From: Daphnia carinata
Lineage: Eukaryota > Arthropoda > Branchiopoda > Diplostraca > Daphniidae
Direction: 5' to 3'
NCBI RefSeq assembly: GCF_022539665.2
Contig: NC_081331.1
Location: 1,150,501-1,214,500 of the forward strand
DNA length: 64,000 bases
Both the position numbers and the translations under genes were made by a program. Below the pieces are notes generated by a model that was not told the DNA's origin, did not search any database, and saw only the letters and a list, made by a program, of their open reading frames with translations. This document shows, piece after piece, positions 37,717-48,063 of this stretch (position 1 is the first letter of the stretch; the number at the start of each line of letters is the position of its first letter).

Positions 37717-40057
37717 ATCTTGCATTCGTAGAAGGATATCTTGATGTGCAAATATTCATTACTTTCTCCTCGAAGGTAGATATATCTAAAGTTAATGAAG
37801 TTTAAATCAAGGTAAATTCTCATACATGAATACGAAAAATTTGGCTGTTTAGCTATTAATACATGCATATATCGTAGCAATATTCTATGGGACGCCATTC
37901 GACCAACTTTTTATTGACAACTCCTATTCTGCGGTTTACCATTTATTTCAGGAATTTTATAGCCATCCTTCCCCTCCATCTAATGACAATGTAGACATTT
38001 CTGCTGCATCGCCCTAGCGCTGTAGCGTACTGGCGCGCTAGCATTGTGTCAAATATTCGGTGTATTTAAAAAAAAATTAACTTAATGAAAAAAAGCAATT
38101 TTCCCGGAATCAGCATTCAATTTTGAGTATATCCTGTGATATTCAACCAATTCCGATGAGTGTCAGTTTTTGCCGAAAAAAATTTAAGCCCGACTAAATA
38201 AGCCCGACTTTTCGTTTTTTACGTTTAATTAAAAAACCATATGGTCAACTGAAAAATAAATTTGATTTCCGTGATAAGCATTCAATTCTGAATCGAAGTG
38301 ATGTAATTTAAGTGAAATTTAAAATTTAGCCAAAAATGGAAAAGTGCAAAGGCTATAGCCTTACCACTTTTGTCAAAATCGGCCAAAAATGACATCTCTT
38401 GGAATACGATGAAAATCACGCAGTATAATCAAAATTTTATGCTGATTCAGAAAAAGCCACGTTTTCTTGTCTATTCAGCCGTTTTTGAATTACACAGAAT
38501 ATTCGTGCCAAAAATAAGAAAAGTCAGGCTTATTTAGTCGGGCTTAAAAATTGTTTTCTGCAAAAATCGGCATTTGTCGGATTTGGTTGAATATCACAGG
38601 ATAGACTCAAAATTGAATGCTGATGTCGATATAATTGTTATTTTTTTTATTAAGTCAACCGTTATGGAAATACACCGAATATTTCTGCTGCATCGCACTG
38701 GCGCTGTAGCATACTGGCGCGCTAGCTTTGTGCCAAATATTCGGTGTATTTCAAAAAAGATTGACTTAATGAAAAAAAATAGTAATTTTCCCGGAATCAG
38801 CATTCAATTTTGAATATATCCTGTGATATTCAACCAATGCCCCATGAGTGTCAGTTTTTTTCAGAAAAAATTTTTTAAGCCCGACTAAACAACTAAGTCC
38901 GACTTTTCTTAGTTTTTCGTTTTTTACGTTTAATTAAAAAACCAAAAGTCCAATTGGAAAATAAATTTGATTTCCGTGGTATGCATTCAATTTTGAACCG
39001 AAAGTCCGAAACCAGCTGATTCAGAAAAGGCCATTCATTTTCTTGTCGAATTGGACGTTTTCGAAATACACTGAATATTTGTACAGAATCGTGCTAGCGC
39101 TGTTGCGTACTGGCGCACTAGCATTGTTTCAAATATTCTTATATATACTGTATAAATGTATATTTATTAATATATTGGTTGTTTTGTTCTAAAACCATCA
39201 AATACTAACGTATGACTTGCGTAAAGATGACTTGCATACAAAATTTAACGAAATCACGAATGTTGGCTTTATTTTTTATTGAAATGTTAAGTTTTTTAAA
39301 TAAATGTAGAAGACATGTTGTCATATAGGAATTACCGTGGGAATTTTCCCTCAAAAATCTGCAAAACCTGACAGTCATTGGCATTTTTTGAAAATTACAG
39401 AAAATACTCAATAATGCATGCTGGTTGCGGGAAAAGTGTTGTTCCAGTTTTCCAGTACAACCCAGTTTTTAGGGCAAATCTCAAATACAAACTTAAATAA
39501 GTAGTATTCACTTCCGTTAAGATAAATGCATTACAAGCCGATCAAATAGTTTTCATTGTCGCTGGCTGAAACATGTGGTGGTTTTCTCAAATCTTCAATC
39601 TTATTTAATGGATGTGGCCGCCTGCATATATTTCCTCGTTGATAGGAATATAAGAAAAAGCGCTGTACTTGTTCCTTTTATTGCGCTATGCTCACACGGA
39701 TTGAGAATTTCGATCCAAACAAAGCTAGCGTGGATCTATCTTTGCGGGCCTTCAATAACCCGATGTAATAAACATGAAAAACATTTCCAATTATTGGAAA
39801 CAGCTAAGCCAGCGGTAAGCTTAAAAAAAAAAGTACGTCTCGCACACGATAAATTTAATTCAATGCAAGACTTAACATGGACGAGGCTTCATTTTGAATC
39901 TTTCGCTCACAATAGTGATTGTAACTGGGCAATTAACATTTGCGAGGTCTCGCGGCTCGAATTGAAAAATCTCCAACAGAAAACAAGAGGAAAAAAGGAA
40001 AAAAAAAAGGAAGATACGATCTTGACGTCGTCACCAAGATGACTCGAACTACACTTT
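37717..40057. other. Spacer between the reductase and Raptor
   Basis: The left half is occupied by the palindromic repeat cluster (about 38000-39140). From 39140 to 40057 the sequence has no recognised feature; the long plus-strand reading frame at about 39575-40042 has no ATG-led, family-like content. Confidence 0.5.
38001..39138. repeat. Nested foldback repeat cluster with three GCGC-rich cores
   Basis: A core of about 65 bases (gctagcgctgt.gcgtactggcg type) occurs three times, at about 38001-38067, 38685-38751 and 39083-39138. Core 2 sits at the centre of a hairpin. It has 17-base perfect arms at 38668-38684 and 38735-38751, and outer perfect arms at 38607-38623 with 38797-38813 and at 38585-38602 with 38818-38835. 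Between cores 1 and 2 is a second, larger palindrome with 21-base perfect arms at 38184-38204 and 38527-38547, centred near the self-complementary ggctatagcc (38351-38360). A shorter version of this linker (about 38840-39060) separates cores 2 and 3. No protein is encoded. It is best read as a foldback or MITE-like element, or a satellite built of alternating hairpins. Confidence 0.8.
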
Positions 40058-43000
40058 CTACTTCTTTGACTTTTCTGACGAGAAAACAGATATTAACGAG
40101 TCCATGCCTCCAGCAGCCAGGCACACTCGGTGTGGATGAAAGGTGAGACAAGAGACGGCTGCAATTTTGGAGCCCAAGATACCGCCACCATCGTGATACG
40201 CAATGGTAGAGCACAGGTCTCCTTCCTGATCGTGCACGCTGATATGCTGGCCGACGATTCCACTATTAGCAGGAAGAAAATAATGAAATTAATGGAATTT
40301 TGATTTCTTCCAAAGTCACAAACGCTTACCAGGCGAAGAGGTTAGCTTTTGGATGCACTGCCATGGCAGTCATTCCTTGCGAATTCGGCGCTGTCGCTAC
40401 AGTGTGCACCGAGGTAGGGTGCCTTGGATCCATGAACCTTATGTCACCCGCCAAGCTTTCGAAAATCACACAAAAAACATTATAAAGTTCTCCATATAGT
40501 AAAGAGCACGCCTGAACAGATACTACCTGCCGCTCACCAGGTTAGCGGCTCCATCGGTCGAGATCCATTCGCAATCAATGACCCAAGCGGTGTGTTCCCT
40601 CCAGGTCATCACTCTAGATTTTTGGGCGTTACAACGCTTGTCAAAAAGGCGGACAGACCCATCTCCACACGCCGCCACAAAAAGCGAGTGATCTACAATA
40701 AATTGGTTGAATTAAACAAATTCGGTTACACGGTTTATAAAAACATGATTAAACCTCGTGGGCTATGGTGGATGGAGGTCACGCAGTTTTCTGAGCCAGT
40801 TGGAAAATCACTGACTTTCAGTTCCCGCTCTACGTCCCAGATGCGGATCAACCGAACATCTCCTGTCGCAAGCAATTGTAACGAGTCTTGATTCCAATCC
40901 AAAACTAGGCCGGAACATCGAGTAGATGGAGTCATTTCAGCTATGCAATTCCACGCAGAGACAAGTGAAACTGCTGACGAATCTTCAACAATGCCAGAAC
41001 TTAATCGAGATCCTGTTCGAATAAAATCTCGCCAGATTCTACAGGATCCGTCATCTGCACCAATAAGAAGCAACGCATCGTCGTGTCCATTGACAAACTC
41101 CATTGATGTAATCCGAGCAGCCCTGGGTTGTTGTTGGTTGTTGAAATGGATGAGGCGAACGCTCCTTTCCCAGTCCCATACACTATACAATAGGGAATAA
41201 ATTATCTGAACTGACATTGTTTCAATCGACACAATAAAACTATACTCACGTGCATCCATCTTTATCTGCTACAGCAAGCCATGGGTCATATGGATGAAAG
41301 CGGATAACAGAAGGTACAAGTGGATTTCGATTGCAGAAAACTTCTTTCATTTTGGCTTTAGTAGGTCTACGTTAATGAATTTCTAGATTATGCTCAATCT
41401 TATCCATAAAATACAATCTCTTCTTCACCTTTGACATTCTTCTTTGGCTTCGCGGCGTACTGTAGCATTACGTGCATATCGCCACTCACGCGTATAGTAC
41501 ATTTCGGTGTCCCGTTCACGAGTTCTTCCGCATATCTAGTAGAAAAGGAAAATGTTCGAAATTTTATTATAAAACCTAATCATCGCTACTTGTACCTCAA
41601 ATTCAATAGACAATTCCTTTTCATGATTGGGTTTGGAATTCAATTGGATATCTTCATTAGACGCGGCTGGTTCTGCAAAATGTTTGGCGCACCACTCAAT
41701 AAACCCAGTGGCTACCAAAGGGTCTTTTAGCTCTCTGGAAGTTTCACCTTCTTCCACAATCTTATAAAGATAAAAACGCTAAAGTGTTAGCTACATCAAT
41801 ATCTCTTGAACTTCATTACCGTAGACGGTATGCTTCGTTTTCTTATTCTGTTGAACGACGGAGTGGTACGTTGAGCAGGCGCCGGTGGGGGAGAATCGCC
41901 ACTGACAAAACATAAAGAGATAACATATTACTTAAGTAATAAATACAAAGACTTGTCGATTGGAACCAGTTAAATCATTACATGTAGATAGTTTTATCCA
42001 TGGAATCGTTACTTGAATTGGAATATGTATATGCACGACCAAGATCAGTATCCCGGGCAGCTACAAGTTCCTTTGCCTGAAATATGCAGTGCAAGTTAGA
42101 GCTGTTGGTCAGTCATTTAATTCTCATAATGGATACCTTATTTCGCACATAATCTGTTAACTTTTTTGCCATATTAGAAACCTCGAAGTATGGATCTTTC
42201 TCCATGTTTGAAAGTCCATGCCAAATTTTGACGTAAATGGTGTTGAAAGCTAGGCTAGGCAAAGTGGAACTTGCTGCTGTTATAACCACATAAAATTGAT
42301 TAATCTTTATCTCAGTGTTTAAGTTACCGTGTACGCAACTTACTAAGGCTACTGAGAGAGGAGATAGAAACCGCACGTCGAATGTGATCGGGATTAACGG
42401 AATTTGTGGAATGGTAAAAACCACTCTCCGAAAGTTCCGGACTTGTTCCCAGGTTCGTTACGTTCGACGTAGCTGCCCGAGAACGACGGTTCGGCCGTTG
42501 TAGACTGCCGGAAGACGTAAGGGCAACTTCCACGTTTGGAGAAAGCAGATTTGAATCTTTGTTCTTTTCCTCTTCTAACTGCTGGATAGCCATTTGGATG
42601 AAAGTCGATTCAAATATCAAAACAATCCATTGCAGTGCGCTTACGATCTAGAGTGCAAGAAGTTGAAATTGCAAAACGCAACTCTAAAGTAAATGGCAAT
42701 TCTCTACCTCTTTACGGACCAACGGGCTAGCTTCTGAGTTTACAACGTTCAACAGTTGTAGAGCTACTGCCTGATCAATTTTGTTGGCAAGCTCATTGCG
42801 CTCAGTTTTGCCTCCACTGTGAATAAATGTCCCTAACGCGTACGCCGTGGCGGCTCGTACCTTAGGTACAGGAAAATACGGAATAAAAATGCAATGAATT
42901 AGAATGGATTGTTTGATTGCGAAATTACCTCTGGTATAGGGTCTCGTAACAACGGAAACAGTTTTTCGTGTGCGGAATCTCGAATGGCCGACCAACGAGC

Positions 43001-45269
43001 AGCTATGGCATTATGCCAGGCCAAACCAATACCGATGACGAGCCATTGCCTTAATAGCCTGTCCTTTTCGTAGACCATTTCAAGTGTGTTGGAGATAAAT
43101 GCTACTTGTGCCACGGCTTCCTGCCCCACTGGATGATTCCAGACCACTCTAGAAACCACGAAGGCGGCTAGGGTTCGTTGATCGTCTGGTACCGATGTAT
43201 CTTGCAGAACCGACAAAAAATATTTATGCCCTCCGTCACGAACTAGATCCGCCTGGCAGGTTACATCGACTGCGAGAATTTTTGTCCATATAAATAGCAG
43301 TAATGGACGCAGTTCACGCGCGGAACTTTGAAGTAACTGTGGATGAAAACGACAAGTCGAATAGTTGCGTAAAATAAAACGAAGATGAATTTTTTTAAGC
43401 AGACCTTTAAAACGTATGGAAAGATACCAACTGACAGTGCCAAATTCACCGCCCAAGGTCCCAAATCTAAAAAACGTCCCAATAACTCAAGCGCTCTTAA
43501 GCGATGCACCTGGCTCAAAAGGACTTGCAGAACAATAGGCAGCTGCTCCGGAGGAGATCTTTTCTGCGACCCATGCGAAAGCCAAACTTGAAAAGCTGTC
43601 AATTGCTCTTCAAAAAAAGGCGAATTCTGGAAAGTTTCTTTGCCTTCTAAGATGCCTGGTAGCTGTGAGAGGCAAATGTCAAGGGCTAAATCCCATGCCG
43701 ACCACATAGGGTGCTAAAAAAAAAAAAAAAAAAAAACAGAATCAGTAAAGGCTTGTAAATTATTTTAAAAACGCTAAGTGTACCTGAGACGTAGAAGGCA
43801 GTTTAGGCCAAGAGACAGGTGTGCAGTCATAAGACTTAAGTATCCTTTCTGCCAATAGGAAATTGCGGAAAAGACTGGCGACAAGTAAATCTTGTCTAAA
43901 AAGGCGCTGGAACACGTCTCGAGGCAGTGAATTCCAGGCTATCGTATCAGTTATAGCAGTAAAAATCCAGTTTAATTCACCTAGCATAGTTCTTCGATCA
44001 TTGAGCTGTCCAGGAATTTTGTCAACTGATTCCAGCGTCATTCTTGGCACCAAACGGGATGTATTTTGTAAAACGAACCAACGTAGCGCAATCTATGTAA
44101 GAAAAATAATATGGAATAGTGGCTCCTGTTAACGCAAGTTTTATTTTATCCTGATCACCTTAATGGGAGTTGTGAGACACGCAGTAAAAAGATCTGCGGG
44201 AAGTTCAGAATTCATTGGGAGAATTTGATTAGTGGCGCACGCTGCTAGCTGAATGCACTGTTTGAAATTTGGAGGAGGTGTCATCTGAGAAGGTAACGTG
44301 TTTCTTGACTGTGCCATCAACTGCTCGTACTCTCTCTGGTGTTGATCTGCGAATTGTTGAAAGGCATCCACGATCATACCAGCGTTGGAACAATCAAAAA
44401 CGTAGATTGATGGCGACCACATCCAGGTTTGCAGGTCGTAAATTGACAGTGGTATATACTGTGTATAACTTCGGTTAAAAACCCAAATCTCACCATTAGC
44501 CGTTGGTTTTGGTACACCGTGTCCGTTATAATGAAAGAGCACTCGTTCATCTTTTGCATTTCTTCGAAGAGTAGATGTTACTTTTTTAATCTGTTTTCAG
44601 AAAATAACCAAAAACATTGCAGCTGTACTGTGCACTATAAAGTTGATTGTCAGTAATAATTTTGTATATACCTCATCTGCTGTAGGGTCTAGGGTTTGCT
44701 TATAGCGGGCACGTGGCTGCCACCTCTCATACTGCTTCTGTAGGTTGACACCAATAGCTTCTAATGCTTTTTGTGGACTCATGGCCAAGGGATCTACCAG
44801 TCTCAGAGACCCAAATGAGTAAAAAATATTTTTAGTTATATTTTTTTATAATCTATACCTATCCAACATTCTAGTCTTGCACATGGTTGAGTCTTTACTA
44901 CATCAGGGGGATCTACTCCGACATTGAGGCATAATATCAATGCCACACTCACTGTTTTCATCTGAAATCAAAACAATAACTTTAAACTGATGCAATTTTT
45001 AATTAGAAACTCACCCAACATGTCAACCAACTATTTTGAAAAAATCTGGAATATAAAATTAGCAGAATAACATATTCCATTACCCGATCCTTTAATCTCC
45101 AGTTTTGGGCACATTCTTCTAATCCTTCAATTCTGTCAGTATGCCTTTCAGACGAAAAGGCTAGTCCAATTGCCCAATCTTCATCCTCTTCTTCTTGACC
45201 CTGTTCATCAGGTGAAGGTGAATGAGAAGTATCACGTTGGAAGACCGAAAGCTCTCCCGACATGTTCAT
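40058..45269 (-). CDS. RPTOR: Raptor, scaffold subunit of mTORC1
   Basis: Raptor brings substrates to mTORC1 and docks it on lysosomes in response to amino acids. From the minus-strand ATG at 45269 (a second ATG at 45263 is possible), an acidic start is followed by the caspase-like conserved domain (about 45086-44141; [51 protein letters not shown]). Next are the HEAT-repeat block (about 44093-42600; [82 protein letters not shown]), a Ser-rich linker (about 42600-41800) and C-terminal WD40 repeats (about 41350-40058; [27 protein letters not shown]). The protein ends SSEKSKK with TAG at 40060-40058. Many short introns interrupt it, one with a 20-base A tract near 43710. It is divergent from the unknown gene at 45819. 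Confidence 0.95.
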
Positions 45270-45818
45270 CGATACAACAATTTCTTTCGGGTTTCTTATC
45301 CAAATTTAGAGTAAATTCAAACTGCAATCGATCAAAACAAACTTCCAACGACTCTTTCATTTGATCCAAAACCGCAAAATTTCATACTTCATCAACACGA
45401 ATTCAAATTATGTTCCCCGTGTTGTGTACTTTTGTTGCATTGCTGAAGAAGCAGACGGTTTTCGTTGCAGTAAATGTAGCAGTACAGCGAAGTTGCCTAT
45501 TTTTCTCCAAAGCAAAATACCCAAAATAGCCGAATTAGCGAGGACGTGGAGAATCTGGAGATGGAGTGGAATCCGTAGACAAATATTACACCTTGTTAAT
45601 TGTTCTTTATCTGTTTTTTAGTGTACGACATTTATCTACCCTTGAATATTTTATATAACGTCGGAAAAAAGGAAGGAAACAATGAATAGTTACATGCTCT
45701 GCTCATAGATCGCGGGTTATGGCGGCAAAAGGGAACGAATAAACGCATCTGTAAGTAAAATGGTTGACTTATGATAAACTGAAACGTTTATTTTCTTCAT
45801 CCCTAAACAGACAGAAAG
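45270..45818. promoter_or_regulatory. Shared head-to-head promoter region of Raptor and the unknown gene
   Basis: Only 549 bases separate the two start codons, so transcripts in both directions must begin here. On the plus side there is a leader exon with a seven-codon upstream ORF (ATG at 45719, stop at 45740). A 60-base leader intron (45751-45810; GTAAGT donor, CTAAACAG acceptor) follows and ends just before the ATG at 45819. No TATA box is evident. An ATCGATA motif (DRE-like) overlaps the Raptor start at 45268-45274. Confidence 0.5.
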
Positions 45819-47792
45819 ATGAATTGGAGCGGCGGGTATAAAAATCGTTACCGAACAAACTCTGAGGTTCGAAAAACAGCATTTCAGCAGCAGAGTCGGA
45901 TTATTCTAGTCGACCTCGTGAAGCAGGAAGTGGATAATGACAACAAACAAACTAATCATATTCCAGGAAATGAAGAACAACAATATTCACCGAATTTACC
46001 GATTGTAATGAACTAATTCCTGAGTATTTCAAAGAACAAAGCTGTACATAAATGGTATGTATTTCACAGCAGTCTGATTCATCAAATAATGTCACAATGC
46101 AGCAGTGTGGAACTCCATTTAAAAATATTCCTTGTGGAACTTCTTCTGGTCAGATCAACTTAAAAAATATTGTTTCAATGGTAAACACAAATTTATTTAT
46201 CTAAACAGATTCAGAAGAATATGGAAGTGAAATATCAAATACCAATTACAGTCCTTATTCCTCAGACAATGAAATTGAAGCTAAAGATAAACCAACCACC
46301 TCTGAAGAAAGTAGTACAAAACTTCATTCAAGTTTAATAGTTGATGAGGACAATAAGACTTCTGCAGTGGAATTGGCTGTAGAAACACAGGAATACTCAC
46401 ACGCAGTCCATGGCTCATCAGGAAACTCATTTGTTCAATGTTCAGCTCCATCACCTGATCTAACACAAGATTTTCCCCATTTAACACAAAGCTTGGGCTT
46501 TCTAACTCCGGTCACAAATCGTAGGAACGTCGTTTGCGGGCCGCTTGACCATCGTGAACTAAAAGGTGATTACTATTTACCATACCCAAGTACGTAAGAA
46601 AAAGGCAGTCATTAGAAACGACTCCGTTTTTACCATCACGGTCCAAAGAAATAATTCTAAGGTTCCGATACAAGTTAGTAATCCAACATGTATTGTAGGA
46701 GACGTTTCAACGCAGGAGAAGCTACAGTATTCCTATTCACCATCGCAAGAAATTACCGATGTTGAATTCCAAGCTGCTTTCATATCTCAAGAGAATCAAA
46801 TAAATGTTCCATTAACTCTAATGACCAATGGATACCAGGAAGAGCCCGATGCCAATGGAGCCGTCGTACTTCATGAACATCATGAGTTTCTATGCAACTC
46901 GTACAGCAAACAACCTGTTAAATGTTCAACTCCGTACCGCAACCAAACGTTTCATTATCCAACGCCAAACTTAAGCTCTGTAACTCCAAACATAAACCGT
47001 GAGAACATGACGTTTCCTACCACACATGGCTGTCAACCGATACCGGGCAGTAATTTTAAATTCCAGAACTCGCCATTCCCTACCTCAGTTAACAAGGATA
47101 GGTTATACATTAACCGTTCAGCTCATTTTCGAGACATCTCCGTTTTAAGCACTCCAACACAACGAGAAAACAACACTCCCAATCAAGCCACTAGTTCGAG
47201 GTTCGTTCCAGTAGAAGTCATCCCTACTCAGCGTAAGCAAGTGCGTTTTGCATCGTCTATTCCTGTTCAAAAAACGAAAGTTCTCGTAACCTATAAATCT
47301 TCCCTTATTGGGGGAATATCGGAGATTGAAACGGAAACGCTTAGCCAGCCACCCATTTATAATAGCGGATGCCAGCTGTCTACCTTATTAGAATGTCATC
47401 CATCAGTTTCACCTTCTGAAGAGAAAGAGGACCCAGATACAGCAACCATGCAAGGACAACATTACCAGGAAGACGGTCCTGTCATGCACCTTGCTAACTC
47501 TGAACAGACACCTGGAAAAATGCCCAAAACATTGTCAATTACTTCCTCTAATCCTCTTGGTGTAGAAAACGAAAATATTGGAGAAAAATCTCATATTATC
47601 GTCAATGTTACTAGACCAATGTGTGGAAGGAAAAGAAAACTGCTTCGTGCTCCCGTTTGGAACACTGCATCCTCGTTTAGCAAGACACTAAACTCCAGGA
47701 AATCCCATTATGGACGTGTTCACTATTGCCAATGTCGTACTGTAGTTCAAAAGCTTAAAATTCGTGACGCTCAAACTCAAACTTCTCCTTGA
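45819..47792 (+). CDS. Unrecognised 579-residue protein with C-terminal LC8-type TQT motif
   Basis: I do not recognise this protein. A four-exon model (45819-46004, 46070-46148, 46209-46589, 46699-47792) is in frame for 579 residues. The third junction is the least certain: the two long frames must be linked by an intron of length 1 modulo 3, and GTACGT at 46590 with TAG at 46697-46698 fits. The sequence is polar and Ser/Thr/Pro/Asn-rich with few hydrophobic clusters, so it is mostly disordered. It has basic patches (CGRKRKLLRAP) that could be a nuclear localisation signal, two Cys near CQC, and the ending IRDAQTQTSP. The last matches the [K/R]-x-T-Q-T type of dynein light chain LC8 (DYNLL) binding motif at residues 571-577. 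It may be a meiotic, centrosomal or nuclear adaptor, but that is only inference. It converges with SMG5, with 271 bases between stops. Confidence 0.65.
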
Positions 47793-48063
47793 TGTGTTTC
47801 CACGTGCTGTCTTTCTACACTTTGAACACATAAATAGTTTTCAACTACTTTATTTAATTGTATGAAAAGATCTTCAGGTTCATTCGCATTTGATTTATGG
47901 TTTATTTTTTCACGTTTCGGTGTTGTCTGGAGCATAAAATATTGCGGCAAAAAAAAAAAAAATCTTACACAGAAGCAAATTCTAAAAAAAAAAAAAAACA
48001 TGTTACGTAAGTTTTAGTGTTACCCATGACAGCATCAGCGTTTTTTGGTTTTGCTCTTTTTCA

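Noticed and set aside
38574-38813. Overlapping 70-80 residue frames on both strands with similar peptides (MEIHRIF...)
   Set aside because: The similarity of the two peptides is a by-product of the palindrome, not evidence of coding.
39575-40042. A 155-residue plus-strand open frame
   Set aside because: It opens at a GTG, not an ATG, has no recognisable motif, and lies in the 3' flank of the minus-strand Raptor gene; chance is more likely.
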